A DNA stretch of 64,000 nucleotides from positions 20,104,097 to 20,168,096 of the forward strand of contig CM073324.1 of NCBI GenBank assembly GCA_037043015.1, written 5' to 3'. The first letter of the stretch is position 1. Every line of letters begins with the position of its first letter. This stretch comes from Bryum argenteum. Lineage: Eukaryota; Streptophyta; Bryopsida; Bryales; Bryaceae. Both the position numbers and the translations under genes were made by a program. This document shows positions 34,456 to 47,455 of this stretch, piece by piece. A model generated the notes under the pieces. The model worked only from the letters and a program-made list of their open reading frames with translations, was not told the origin of the DNA and searched no databases.

Positions 34456-35894
34456 TTGTTCACGAGGTAAAGGAGAATGTTTTCCTGCTGGCGCCGCAGT
34501 GCCGCCGATTGAATCATTGTACTGTGTGGGAATGGAATGAACAATCCATTCAAATGGGAAAGAATTGCCATAAAGCCTACTTTATCATAAGAGAATTATT
34601 AATAATTAATAACAGATCCCAGCTCTTTCTCGATGCTCGATGCTTCCCAAAACCGGTGTTGACTCTTTCTTTCTTTTTTTTTCACCATTTGGTGAAAAAG
34701 GCAGAAGAAGAGAAATTCCAACCTATTTAGAGGCTGGCATGAATAGAGTGTTTGATTGCCTTAACCTTGAATGTATGCCTGGAGGTCATCACACCAATGG
34801 TGGGACTACCAACCCTTCTTGGGGTGAACACTATGTTGATTCCTACCTAGCCACTAGTGCCTTATAAACACCCGACATGGTATCCCTCCAAAGGGCTTTG
34901 AGGTACCCATACATACAACTTACGAGGTCCAAGAACTCCCCACCATAGTTGAGTGGACTACAGTGGTGTGGTGAAAAAGGCCATATGGGAGGTGAAGCAC
35001 AACAATTATAAACAGAGAATGCTCTAAAATTCTGTTCTAGAATTTTGTTGCACTTTGAGTCTTTGAGTTGTTCCAAGAGCCGATGGCATTTCTATAACAA
35101 AATTATATGACTTATTTTGTAGTTGGCCAAACCTTTTTGGAAATCTCTAAACTGAAGATTGAAGCCTATGGCGTGAGTCCACTTTAAGAGGTACTTACGT
35201 ACTAGAGTCCCAAAAACTCAAAAATATACAAATAGGGAATCTTTTTACCCCTTGAGAGAAAAGCTTGTAGTGAGGGAATTTAACAAAAACCAATCCTTTT
35301 CTCACAACTTTTTCAGCTTCCTTGTCTTCTTTGCCTAGGGGCTCTAACCTAGGCCTTGGTTCAGTGATGGAGGGGCACTTATAGGAATGAGCACTGAAGG
35401 AGGTTCAACGTACCTTAGGTTCTTCACCTTGAGGTTTAGGCTATGTCTAAAACTAGGGCAACTTCGCTACAATACAAAAGCTTACGCAACCTTGCCCTAA
35501 CCTTGCAAAGAACCTTGACCAGCATGTGCAACTCTCATATTGCTCTCTCGCGGTCACATACCGATTTCATGGCCTCTATATGGAATGAGAGTTGAATAGC
35601 TAGTCCACTTCCACACCCATGGTGTGAGGAGTAGCATCAAAACTCGTCGCTAAAGTCCAATATGGAGACAAGAAGCCCAATTTTACCATTCAACTCGCTT
35701 TAATAAAATGATTTTCCTCTGGAAACCAAAAACAATTTGTTGCAAGAGGAATGTTACACACCCTCATCAAAATATTTCAGGGCCAACGCTTGCTCTAACA
35801 CTTTGTAGCTGTCCTTTTGAAGTGGCACATACCCCAATTAAGAGGTACACAGTACACTACTGTGTACCTCAAAACGAGGGCCACGCCACCAAAG

Positions 35895-36120
35895 CAGGGT
35901 TCGGGAAGTTTTTTGACTTTTACTGGCTAATAACCGGCACTTCCCACACCCAATCGGTTTTCCATAAATTTCTTCCGGCAATTATCTTATTTTATACTGA
36001 GAATAGAAATTTATATGTAATTTTTATCGGTTTTTAGCCGGTGGTTTCATGAATAAACCGGCTAGTGTGCGAAATCCATCGGCTGATAATGAACTAGCCG
36101 TCGGTTTTTCCCGATCATTG
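35895..36120. mobile_element. hAT-type miniature element
   Basis: This 226-bp insert starts CAGGGTTCGGGAAG and ends TTTTTCCCGATCATTG, short imperfect inverted ends with CAGGG form. It is flanked by an exact 8-bp duplication CACCAAAG (35887-35894 and 36121-36128). The paralogous empty site is at 43738-43745. An 8-bp duplication plus CAGGG ends identifies hAT. Confidence 0.88.
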
Positions 36121-36128
36121 CACCAAAG

Positions 36129-37225
36129 TCGTAACCACGAGCGCCCGAGTCGGTGCGACTAGACTCTCCGTGTCAACGCGGCCCCGCATTCCTCTACCAT
36201 CGCAATGGCAACACGGTCAACTGATCGATTGAAGCACCAATCTCCTCCACCTGCCACACTCCCATCGTACTTGGATCCCAATTGTCCCCACCTCCCATTC
36301 CCATTGCAATCGACACGGCGCCCTGGGCGCTCTGCAATTCAAAGCTCATTTCGACGCTTACCCAGTTTCTAGCACATTTTCGATTACTCTCGCATTGCCT
36401 GTCGAAGCGCGTTACGTACATTCTACAGTGCTGCTTAGGATTAGGGTCCTGGAACCACTCTCTTTTTCTAGCGTTCTTTTGATTTGTTGCTGGTTACTGA
36501 TACCTGGTACTCCGCACACGGCCCCTGCATTGCGGAACGCGTTGCATGGGGAGCTTCGTGGCGATGGCCTTGCCCTACCGACATTGGCGGGTATGCGTAC
36601 CTGATCACTGGAGACGTACTGAATCCGTATTTCTGTATCCATCACTGGAAGCTACGATCAAAAAACTCGAGATTGGGCTCGAGAGAATCGATGATTTTTT
36701 ATGGGGGCAGCGGTCACCTTCCGGAAGGTTTAACTTCCACCATATCTGATAGCTTTCCGGTTAGATTGAATATCCGGTAGGTGAAAGGCATGGACAACTT
36801 CGGTCTGAAAGATTCATGTTGTGAAGATTCACGGGCCATGGCGTGGCTCACTCAGAAACTGGCAGACATTTTGATTGTCGGGAGGCTCCATCGGAACCGA
36901 GTTTCCCGTAATCTGAAATATCCAAACGGGAATGATGCTGTGAAATTTCGTCGATCAAGGCACATGACTAAGTGCCGACTTGCCTAACGTAATTTGCCAG
37001 CACTGCAGACGTTTGTTTGGAGACGCTTGTTTGCAGACGCTTGTTTGCAGCGCGTCTGCAAACGGTTGTTTACGGCCGAACAGAGGCGATAGGATTAGTA
37101 TTTGTACTGCACTGCGCATCGCCTCGATTACTGGATCTCCATCTTGTCCACAGATCCACCTTCACCTCTTCAACAATCTGGCATTTTTCGACACAACTCA
37201 GAAATTTGCTTTCTCCGCTTTGCAG
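36129..37225 (+). promoter_or_regulatory. Copy 1 upstream region and leader exon of the small-gene family
   Basis: It is conserved with 43746-44861, 47500-48546, 50330-51317 and 52880-54331. It begins GCCCGAGTCGGTGCGACT-like and ends at a shared splice donor TGCAG|GTAATCAGC (after 37225). Reading frames across it (for example the one starting MDNFGLKDSCC at 36790) are not preserved between copies because of indels, so I treat it as promoter plus untranslated leader exon. Downstream of the donor a ~1-kb intron leads toward the coding exons. Confidence 0.55.
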
Positions 37226-38197
37226 GTAATCAGCTCTCATGCTCTGTTTTAGCTTCGTTCTGAACCTCCTGTTTGGAGGGTGAAAGGGACGGGAGCTGTG
37301 TTGTAATATTCGCTTTTGTTACTGAATGTGAGTTCACTTGGTTGTCGGTGAGAGTAGAGGATTGCAATTTTTAGACGGGGCTGGGAGGGAAAATTCTCTA
37401 AAAGACTCTGTTTCTATTCATTCAATTTGCAATGGAAAACCCGCTCGAGTTCTCAAAAAGACTCTATTCCCATTCATTCAAATTTCAAAGGAGATTCCGC
37501 TCGAGTCTCTGATTATTTCAGTCTCATCAGGTTTGCTGGATCGCGACTGTTCCGCCAATTTCAACCGACAGAGTTAGCTGTGCCAAGCTTCGCTTATCTC
37601 GAGCAAGGAGTGATATTGGAACTTGTTGCTGGTGAGTACGTTGCTGCGTCGCTTGCTGAATGGAGGCAAACGTCAAGTAATTCGCGTTGCGTCGTGAGTC
37701 TCAGGATTAGACATTGAGATGTCTAGCACCCAAGACCACAAATAACATGATTTGGTTTAAGTTGTTGTATCAACTTTGATTTGACTCTACAAAAAAATCA
37801 ACTACTGAAATTGGTTCGGACTCAACAGATAGAGCTCACTTTTAGTGTCTTTGTCTATGTAAATGATAACGTTTCTGAGGTCAATTTTGTACTAAGTAGT
37901 TAACACTACATAAGTGTACCTCTATGTTTTTAGGTGACTTTCAAGAACATTAATTAAGCTCCATCTATCTCAAAATCATATTGATAAAAATATAAAAAAT
38001 GGACATGCACACTTAACTTGGGGAGCTTAGTGAACATTGATTTTGCACATTGCAAGATTAACAGCACCAATAGTGAAGTCAATTAAGCTTAAGTGAATAC
38101 CGACATACCGACAACTTAGTCGGATTCTGACCTCGAATTTGAGACAGGTACATTTAATTAGCAGCTCGCTTTGACATCACTTTAGTGAAATCAAACG

Positions 38198-39018
38198 ATG
38201 TCTTATCCATACGATCCATACAACAACTTCAAAGATTACTTACATGAGGAGGTGACCACTCACAAAACCCGACCATGTTTACTCACTCTAAAATGCATGT
38301 TTAAAGTTTGCCCTTAAACGCTTCTTATATTTTTCATCGTCTATGGTACAGACTTTTAACTACACTAGAAACCAGCCCATCCACCATCTGATGAGCCGGC
38401 CAGAATTTGTGGATTATGGTCCACAGCATCCCCACCCAATGGACCAGCAGGTACAATCTGTCCAACTTCTGTACGAGTTCCCAATATTGCATCTGTCAAA
38501 GCTCAATCCTTACCAGAAAAATTGTCCTTGCAGATGAATCAAGTCTATCATCATGGAAACAATCAACACGGCTACAACATGCAACAAGGTCTCTATGTCC
38601 CGCAACCTAGAGCTTTCAACTTGAACGAGAGGCGTGAGTACCCACCCAATCAGGTACTTTCCAATTCTGTTAACCCAACTTTCTCGTTACAATTGAAGTT
38701 GTTCGAGGTCCTAAGCATTCGCGTATGGTCACAGGTGACAGCCAATATCCGCCTAAGCAACTCGCAATACATGAACGGACTGGTATGTGAAATTCGGAGG
38801 AGCACTGGTTGGGGTAAGTTAGTCGTCAACTTGGAGTTCTTTTGAGAAACGATTTGAATATCATTTGATTATCGAATGTTTTTGCAGACGTTACAGCCCA
38901 GGGTCCGGTCAATATCACCGTCACCGGGCATACAACAGACTTTGGCAGAGATGGTCAGGATGAAATTCTGAGAGAAGTAAAAAGCATCTCCCGCGACGAC
39001 CGCGCTCGCTTATGTTGA
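38198..39018 (+). CDS. Small HMA-like family, copy 1 (5 exons)
   Basis: Exons are 38198-38251, 38352-38450, 38534-38653, 38735-38813 and 38888-39018, all with GT-AG introns, giving about 120 residues. The N-terminal half is Tyr/His/Pro/Gln-rich (MSYPYDPYNNFKDYLHEE, then MNQVYHHGNNQHGYNMQQG). The C-terminal ~68 residues form a beta-alpha / beta-beta-alpha-beta pattern (TANIRLSNSQYMNGLVCEIR and PVNITVTGHTTDFG, then DEILREVKSI). The last intron splits it at the same place and phase (1) as in copies 2, 3 and 5. The fold pattern resembles heavy-metal-associated (HMA) domains but lacks CxxC. It is the most divergent copy. Function is unknown. Confidence 0.65.
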
Positions 39019-41817
39019 GGCAAATTGTCAGCACTTAGGTGTCCAGGATCATTGTGATAGCCATTTGATCATACAAAGAGTGCCGCATCATTGTAGATAT
39101 TTGTAGATATTGATGGCAGCACTTACACATATTCATTCCATTTTTTTGGATTCCTCGTATCAGATTATTTCATTCTTTGGAACTCCACTTCTGCATTATT
39201 GATTAATTGAGATCCCTTACCACGGGTACTATTTTCTTCGTGTCTTATTTTGGGCATGGCTATCATATCTTTCACCTACATATACCGTGGAAACATCCAT
39301 GAAACTGGAAATTCATGTTGCAGTGCACAAAAGTTTGCGATATCATGCAAGTGTCATAGAAAGACACATTTATATTTACTCTTAGAGTCAATGGACTCTA
39401 ATAAGGATCCTCTAAAAATCTTTTCCACCTGAATCTGAAAAACGCATATATACCCAACATCCTCACAGTCACACCAATATCCTTCCCCTCGATCAGCAAC
39501 TCCTTCCTGAAGTTCAAATCATCCACCAAAAGCATAAAATCACCCCCTCTCAAATCGACCAATCGCCGTTCTGATCAAAATCCACGTCTCCATGTACCAG
39601 ATCATTCTCCAGAATCCATCCTCCAGAGACCAGTTACGTACATTTCGGATTGTAGTTGCAGACTCTTATTCAATGATGTCGGTAACAACCGATGTCAACA
39701 GCTACACACACACGCCTCCTATTTTTATCATCCTGTAAGTTCCTGTGAATTGCAGTTGTGGGTTACCGTATCTGGAGGTCTAGTCAAACTGACCACTGAC
39801 TAGTAGTAGTTCAGATATCTGCGAAGCTGATTTTCTTGGTCTTCCTGCAATAAAGCTTTTGTCTGCCCCGACGGATCCTCAGCGTCTTTCATAACAGATT
39901 GTTTTATCATCCTGTTAAGTAAGTAATAAGCATCAATTACAGAATGTCTGCAACCACACTGTGAACGAGATCAGTTGTGCTACCGAATTGTCGGACGAAA
40001 GTTCGAGGAGCTGGCATAAAACATGCGTGATTGTTTCATGCCATGTTTCATGCGTGATTGCTGCAGATTTGTCAACTTCGGGGGAGACAATGTCTGCCGA
40101 GAAGTTTCGTTGCAAAATGGAAGTGACATTCGGTATGAAAAGTGGGAGCTCTTGACAAGTGGGAGGGTGCATGAAGTTCCATTTCGTGAGGGAGACGGCC
40201 CTTGCTTTCAGGAAAGAGCATCCGTGTTGTGGCTCGTATAGTAGGTCTTTGCAAATCACGGAGCAAGAGGCCCTTCTGTTAATTGTTGACATTTACGGGA
40301 TAAGCGCAGGTAGTTTAACAGTAAAAAGTAGAGAAGCGAAGCAATCAGAGAAGGGAAGTATTTAGAAAAGAGAAGTAGTGAAAGACAATCTATAAAAGTC
40401 TGTATGAAGAAGAAGTTATAATTAGCGAGAGTGGTCTCATAAGTTTCTCCCTAATAGGTAAACTTCTTCCTTTCATTCTTTAACTCCTACTGTCTTGAGC
40501 AACCCGTTTTGGGCCCATTAGTCTCCGTCAGGCATTTGTGTTCACAATTTTTGAAGCACAGTGCATTGAAAGCTTTTGGAGGTTGTAGAGTTTCTTAATA
40601 CCTTTCCTATGAAGACCTTTTATGCTTCGGGATTCCTCATAATTCACGAGATGAAATGAATAGTGATTTTTATGAATTGGTTACAAGAAATGGGTTTGTT
40701 AGGGTGCCTTTAATTTAAACTATATACATCCCAACCTCTATTTAGCCGAAAATAAGCATAAAAGGCGTCATAGATGAATATGATGATAATTTTTCAAGCA
40801 TAAACTGTAGCTTATTTTGAGTTATGTGGGTCAAATTCTGAGTCAAGAGGCTCCATAGATTGCAAGATCATCACCTATAATTACTAAAGAATGAATACAG
40901 AGTTTTATCATTTTCACTTTGAAGTGGAAATTCTACCTACAAAGCTATTGTAATGAAGCTTTGCCAACAACAAAGTTTTTCACCTTCACCTTAAGAGTCC
41001 TTCTAAATAAATTCTTGACTCATATAATAGACTTGTAATGGTGGAAATTTCCAAAAAACTTACAAAAAAAAGAAAATTTCCAAATATGGACCCGTTGACT
41101 CAAGCCCATGCCCTATCCTCTAGAACCTTGAATTGAATTTAGGTTTATATCACTAGAACCAGACTCTAATTGAAATATATCCAAAGTAATGAAGTTGAAA
41201 TCTAGTGGTAGATTGTGGAAGATACATCGATGCAAAAACCATGTATTTTTCCAACAATTTTGAGCATGGAATTATCAATTTAAATTCAATACCAAAACCA
41301 TTTAAAAGTATTCCAAATAAACGATTGTTGAGGACCATTCTAAGATCCTACATAAGAAAATATAATCATGAAAAACTAATTAATTTTGAATCTACTTCTA
41401 CAATAAAATATTGTTCGGCAATCCTTCCTACCCATCAATGTACCAACCTACCAACCTACGAACTTACCAACCTACCTACCTTCTTTTATGTATCAAAAAT
41501 ATGAATAAAGAGAGAAAAAAAGGAAGAAAAAAAACCACTTGAGGAAATGGTAAACACGGGATACTTTTTTAAAAGTACCATGTAAAGACCTTTCCCGTCG
41601 AGACGACGGAAATCATACTAGTATTCATATAATTGGATTGCATTGGTAAAACATGTCGCGTGTTTGAAAATTCAAGAACCAAAGTTGATTTCACTAAAAT
41701 GAATGTCAAACATCATTCATAGTTAATTCATAGTTTATTGGATGAGTTTGCAATCTCTACCACACAAAATAGACTTAATTTGTGATTCAATTTAACAGAT
41801 TTTGTCACAGTCCAACT
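39019..41817. other. Non-coding region between copies 1 and 2
   Basis: No gene is assigned. An open stretch at 40062-40241 (ending RERASVLWLV-like) and one on the opposite strand (39933-40292) overlap, and neither is recognisable. A dispersed repeat at 40840-40950 (GGCTCCATAGATTGCAAGATC) resembles 17606-17720 and 20580-20700 inside the giant element. ACCAACCTACC-type simple repeats occupy about 41430-41485. Confidence 0.4.
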
Positions 41818-42092
41818 TTAACCCCTAACTCTCTTGTTGCAAAACGGTCTAAGTCACAAAATTTGACCTTCCTTTAAATTAAGCTCAAAAAATCTCAATC
41901 CAAGCATTATTAAAAAGATTCAACCGTAAGACGGTAAGATCTCAAAGTTCACTTGACATATTTCTCACATACCAAATTTTAACCGTTCATTCTTCCTCAT
42001 TTGTGAGATTATAATAGTCAAAGTTGGCTGAGTTTTTCTCCTGCGGGAACCTCCAAAACCCGTTTCGAGTTTTAAGGAGAGTTAGGGGTTAA
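41818..42092. mobile_element. TTAA-type miniature element (275 bp)
   Basis: It is bounded by TTAA (41818 and 42089) with inverted ends TTAACCCCTAACTCTC and GAGAGTTAGGGGTTAA, perfect over 16 bp. TTAA target sites with CCC-starting termini are the hallmark of piggyBac-type elements. The body is non-coding. Other TTAA-type elements in this window (57050-57418, 59877-60795) share the terminal TTAACCC but not the body. Confidence 0.65.
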
Positions 42093-42269
42093 ATGAAGAA
42101 TTCAAATTCTAAACCCTTCATTCAAAATGTCGTTGTTTGAGATCGAGGACGTACAGTCCTATACGGGTAGACTAGGAATACCTTAGGATGTTCAGTGGTT
42201 AAAGAAGATGGGTTATTTCTGCTCTCAAGGACCATTTTCAAACTAAAAGGATGAGATGGTGACTGGAAA

Positions 42270-45065
42270 CCTAAGCACTCAGACAGTTTGTTTCTCAAAG
42301 ACCTAAAAATGCTTGTCTTCTGGTGGGATTGTTGTTCACGAGGTAAAGAAGAATGTTTTCCTGCCGGCACCGCAGTGCCGCCGATTGAATCACCGAACTC
42401 TGTGGGAATGGAATGAACAATCCATTCAAATGGTAAAGAATTGCCATAAAGCCTACTTTATCACAAGAGAATAATTAATAATCAATAGCATATCCCACCT
42501 CTTTCTCAATGCTTGCCCGAAACCGGTGTTGACTGCCTTTCTTTTCTTCCCCATTTGGTGAAAAAAAAGAAAGAAGAGAAACTCCAACCTATCTAGAGGC
42601 CGGCGTGAATAAAGTGTTTGATTGCCCTATCCTTGGATGTATGCCCGGAGGTCATCATGTCAATGGCGGGACTACAAACCCTCTTGGGGTGAACACTATG
42701 CTAGTTCCTATGTAGTCACTAGTGCCTTAGAGATACCTAACATGGTATCACCCCAAAGGGCTTTGAGGTACCTATACAATAAGGTCCAAGAACCCCACCA
42801 TAGTTGGGTGGACTATGGTGGTGTGGTGAAAAGGGCATATGAGAGGTGAAGCACAGAGAATGCTCTAAAATCTTGCTTTAGGATTTTGTTGCACTTTGCG
42901 TCATTGAGTTGTTCCAAGAGCTAATGGCATTTCTTTAACAAAATTATATGATTTTATTTTGAAGTCCGCCAAACCTTTTTGGAAATTTCTAAATTGAAAC
43001 TTGAAGCCTATGGCCTAAGTGCACTTTAGGAGATACTTACGTACTAGAGTCCCAAAACTCAAAAGTACTAGAGTCCCAAAACTCAAAAATATACAGATAA
43101 GGAAATCTTCTTATCCTTTCAGAGAAGAGCTTGTAGTGAGGGAATTTTACAACAACCAATCCAATCTCAAAGCTTTTTCAACTTCCTTGTCTTCTTTGTC
43201 TAAGGGCTTCAACCTAGGTCTTGGACTCTTGGTTGAGTGATAGAGGGGCAACTATAGGAAAGAACATCGAAAGGGGTCCAACGTACCTCACGTTCCTCAC
43301 CTTGGTGTTGAGGCTAAGCCTAAAACTAGGGCAACTTTACTACCATATGAAAGCTTACACGACCTTGCCTTAACCTTGCAAACAACCTTGACCTACATGT
43401 GCAACTCTCATATTGCTCTCTCACGGTTAACGATTTTATGGCCTCTATATGGAATGAGAGTTGAATCCCAAGTCCACTTCTACACCCATGGTGTGAGGAG
43501 TAGCGTCAAAACTTGTCCCTAAAGCCTGATATAGAGACAAGAAGCCCAATTTTACCATTAAAATTGCTTTATTAATATGATTTTCTTCTCGAAACCAAAA
43601 ACATTTTGTTGCAAGAGGAATGTTACACACCCTCATCAAAATATTCCAGGGTCAAAGTTTGCACTTTGTAGGCACATACCCCAATTAAGAGGTACACAGT
43701 GGTAGTACAATCTGACCCTCAAAACGAGGGCCTACTCCACCAAAGTCGTAGCCACGAGAGCCCGAGTCGCTGCGACTAAACTCTCCGTGTCAACGCGGCC
43801 CCGCATTTCTCTACCATCGCAATGGCAACACGGTCAACTGATCGATTGAAGCACCAAAGCTCCTCCACCTGCCAGACCCCCATCGTACTTGGATCACAAA
43901 TTTCCCCACCTCCCATTTTCATTGCAATCGACACGGTGCTCTGGGCGCTCTGCAATGGAGCTCATTTCGAAGCCTGTCGTACCTTACCCAGTTTCTAGCA
44001 CATTTTGATTACTCTCGCATTGCCTGTCGAAGCGCGTTAAGTACATTGTACAGTGCTGCTTAGGATTAGGGTCCTGGAACGACTCTCTTATTCTAGCGTC
44101 CCTTTTTTGCTAGTTACTGATACCTGGTACTCCCCACACGGCCCCTGCACTGCGGAACGCGTTGCATGGGGAGCTTCGTGGCGATGGCCTTGCCCTACCG
44201 ACACTGGCGGGTATGCGTACCTGATCACTGGAGACGTACTGAATCCGCATCTCTGTATCAGTCACTGGAAGGATCAAAGTACTCGAGATTGGGCTCGAGA
44301 GAACCGATGGTTTTTTTTGTGGGCAGCGGTCACCTTCCGGAAGGTTTACCTTCCGCCATATCTGATAGCTTTCCGGTTAGGTTGAATATCCGGTAGGTGA
44401 AAGGCATTGATGGACAACTTCGGTCCGAAAGATTCATGTTGTGAAGATTCAGGGGCCATGGCGTGGCTCATTCAGAAACTGGCAGACATTTCGTTTGTCG
44501 GGAGGCTCCATCGGAACCGCGTTCCCCGTAATCTGAAAATTCCAAGCAGGAATATTTCTGTTAAATTTCGTCAATCAAGGCACATGACTAAGTGCCGACT
44601 TGCCGACGTAATTTGCCAGCTCTGCAGACGTTTTTGTTGCAGACGTTTGTTTGGAGACGCTTGTTTGCAGACGCTTATTTGCAGCGCGTCTGCAAGCGCT
44701 TGTTTACGGCCGAACAGTGGCGATAGGATTAGTATTTTTACTGCTCTACCCATCGCCTCGATTACTGCATGTCCATCTCGTCCACAGATCCATCTCCAGC
44801 ACTTGAACAATCTGCCAATTGTCGTCACTCATCTGAGGGATTTACTTCCTCCGCCCTCCAAGTAATCAGCTCTCTTGCTCTGTTTTAGCTTCGTTCTGAA
44901 CCTTCTGTTTGGAGGGTGAAAGGGACAGGAGTTGTGTTGTAATATTTGCTTTGTTACTGTATGTGAGTTGGTTCTCGGAGAGTGTAAAGGATAGTAATTT
45001 TTAAAAGGGGTTTGGAGAAGTCTCAAAAAAACTTCGTTCCTATTTAATCAAATTTCAAAGGAAAA
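42270..45065 (+). repeat. Segmental duplication, block 2
   Basis: The partner of 34125-37490, offset about 8.1 kb. It lacks both miniature elements of block 1 and so serves as the pre-insertion reference. Within it 43746-44861 is the copy 2 upstream region and leader exon, whose donor reads CCAA|GTAATCAGC where other copies have CAG|GTAATC. Confidence 0.85.
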
Positions 45066-45332
45066 CACTACTAGAAAAGAGGGGCGTTTGCAACGTCACA
45101 AATGTCGTTTTTGTGTATATGTTACTCAAGTCTAGCAAAGATCTGAAACTTGCTTGAACAACGTTAAAAAAACAAGCAACGTTGTCAACTAGATCACAGA
45201 AATCGGTGCTTGGTGATTCAATAACGTTGCTCATTTTCTTGAGAATATTGCGCAAACTAGTTCCAAAATGTTTCTCAATGTGAGCAATGTCTGAGAAGAA
45301 AACGTTGCAAACCGTCTCAAATCGTAGTAGTG
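45066..45332. mobile_element. CACTA-type miniature element 1
   Basis: It is 267 bp, starting CACTACTAGAAAAGAGGGG and ending GTAGTAGTG, with a 3-bp duplication AAA on both sides. The interior repeats GCAACGTT words. CACTA ends plus a 3-bp duplication identify the En/Spm (CACTA) type. It lies in the leader intron of copy 2. Confidence 0.85.
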
Positions 45333-45513
45333 AAAGTAGTGGGTAGATACTCCATTTCCTCTGCAATGAAGAGTGTAACACTCCGATGAATCAAACTATT
45401 AATTTTTTGTTGTATTAAGATCTTGTTATGTTTCCTGTAAGCTTATCGTATGGATTGTTGGGATTTGTGTCTAGCTACTACAGTTTCAAGCACGGTTCAG
45501 ACTACCTCACAAC

Positions 45514-46679
45514 ATGACGCACAAATCGTATCTCTCAGAATATGTGAGTATCGAGAGTTCCAGCTTCAATTTCCAGCTCTGTTCAAATCCAGATTGATCA
45601 TGGTACTATTTCTTCACTACCGTATCTTGTTTTCTAATAAATTGAGATTCACTCTGTTTTCAGACTTTCGCACCTAAGGACAGGGAGCCGCCATCCACGG
45701 AATATCCAAATGAAACGGTGAGGCCCGATTCTGCACACACATGATCATTCTGTAGAATCTCAATTCATCCTGTCGGTGCCCATGATGTGAGTCTTATTAT
45801 CTGGGTCTTCATCATCCCAACTGAGCTTCCGAGTTCGACAATCTTATGACAATTATGTTGGTTGAGTGATGTTGTTTTCCGATCATGTTGGCTCTATTTT
45901 CATAAGCATGAGAGGCCACTTGCTAACTTTTTTTTAAGCGGCCTCCTAAATGCAGACGACAACCAGGATTCTTGCCAAGCAAAACGTTGATTTGAATACT
46001 CTGAAGCGTTCACCCGACCTCCTAGACTTCGGTAAGTAACTCTTTCTTTAATCTCGACAACAATCTTGAAGTTTGCTAGTAAGATAAATAGCTCTAGTGA
46101 AACAAACAACATGTCGTTCTACACATGAAACGTTTAGAATATTCATCTACGCGTACCTGAAAATTGAACGTCCAAACAGAAGACAAAATTGAACATGCCC
46201 AAGTTCTCTTTCTTTTTCCGTAACCCTTGACCGCCAGGAAGGCCCGGACAGGATTTTGACAGTGCCGAGAAATGTTCAGCCATTGAACATGTCAGAGTAT
46301 GTCATAGGCCCTGCCTTTGAAAAGGGTAAGGAAAGGGTCTACTCGAAGTAACTGTCAGTTCTTATCGAAGAAGAGGAACTCCAACCTATTTGGAGGCTGA
46401 CGTGAATAGAGTATCAATCATGGTCATTATACATAGATACATGTGACAGTTTATTTTAGTTGATAGACAGAGGACCTTCGTTCTTAAATATTGATTCTCT
46501 ACTGTGTCAAAGGTGGGGGTTTCATTCTGATGTTGTTGGCTGTGCTTGCAGAAATCGGGAGAGACGGAACCAACCCCAACATCATTGTTTTTGAGGGTAT
46601 TTTCCCTCACAACAACTTCAATGAGAACAGTATTCTGCAATTGGTGCAGCGATATGACTCCCGTGCAAGATTCGCCTAG
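45514..46679 (+). CDS. Small HMA-like family, copy 2 (4 coding exons)
   Basis: Coding exons are 45514-45543, 45664-45717, 45956-46031 and 46552-46679. A leader intron runs from 44862 to 45474 (acceptor GTGTCTAG). The product is about 95 residues: MTHKSYLSEY, TFAPKDREPPSTEYPNET, TTTRILAKQNVDLNTLKRSP, then EIGRDGTNPNIIVFEGIFPH and a helix QLVQRYDSRARFA. The pattern matches copies 3 and 5, with the conserved core NIIVFEGIF. The metal-loop Cys of copies 3 and 5 is absent (AKQN). No signal peptide is present, so it is probably cytosolic. Splice sites and phases agree across copies, which supports the model. Confidence 0.72.
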
Positions 46680-47455
46680 GTGCCGATGTTGGGATTATCA
46701 AACACATTTATGTCTCATATCTAAATTCTTTTGTATATAGACACACCCCTTTTGAGAGTTACGGTATCATAATTTTTTTGTATATAGACACAGCTCTTGT
46801 GGGAGTTATGGTATCTAAATTTTTTTGTGTATAGACACTGCCCTTTTGGTTCGTGAGGTATCTGTCATTTTCATTCAATTCAAAAATTCATTCATTATTG
46901 TAATAATGTGATGCTCGCTTCGGCTTAAGTTTGGTGTTTGATGAAATTGCTTGTCAAGTCATTTTCTGTTATGTACTTGTTGTGCAAAATGCCTTTTATT
47001 GTAAACAAAAGAGTAATTTTGGAACTCTTGGTTTCTTCATGTATTGTTCATTTTTCATTTCTGATCATTGTAGTAATACTTACATGTTCAACTTCAAACA
47101 CCATTTTAGTAACACTTACATGTCCAACTTTAAACGTTCATAAATGATTGTACAAGACTCCCTAGTTGATGATACCACTTCCTCTTCTCCCCCTCTGCCA
47201 TCCACAAATTATGGTATGATCAAAATAATGGAGAAAGAAACACTGGGGGCAAATCTTACAGAGCCTGCATGAGAGAGCAAATTACCCAAATTAATGGGGA
47301 CAAAAGATTTAACGACATCTCAATGCAAAATAGCCTTAAATAAAAACTGGCCAAAAACTGTAGGGGAAACCAATGAATCGACTTTCGTATAGCTGGCCTT
47401 CTAGTTACTTTGCCGTGCACAAAAAATTAATTATATGATTACTCAAATTCACACC
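46680..47455. other. Spacer between copies 2 and 3
   Basis: No gene is seen. Three near-repeats of TATATAGACAC followed by GTTATGGTATC-like sequence (46735-46860) form a short degenerate tandem array just past the copy 2 stop codon. Confidence 0.5.

Larger units (their letters stand above)
34125..37490 (+). repeat. Segmental duplication, block 1
   Basis: This block is homologous to 42270-45065. Both start TAAGCACTCAGACAGTTTG and keep order through the shared ACACTATG..., GTGGCACATACCCC and leader-exon regions. Block 1 is longer because it carries two miniature transposons (34196-34455 and 35895-36120) absent from block 2. A 57-bp tandem duplication ending CCGCTCGAG lies near its end (37395-37505). 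Confidence 0.85.

Noticed and set aside
36790-36987. A small protein starting MDNFGLKDSCC, similar in copies 2, 3 and 5
   Set aside because: The similarity is at DNA level. Indels shift the frame between copies, and it lies before the shared splice donor, so it is treated as leader.
39933-40292. A 119-codon minus-strand frame and an overlapping plus-strand frame (40023-40241)
   Set aside because: Neither has a recognisable domain or paired splice signals, and both cannot be right. Chance is possible.
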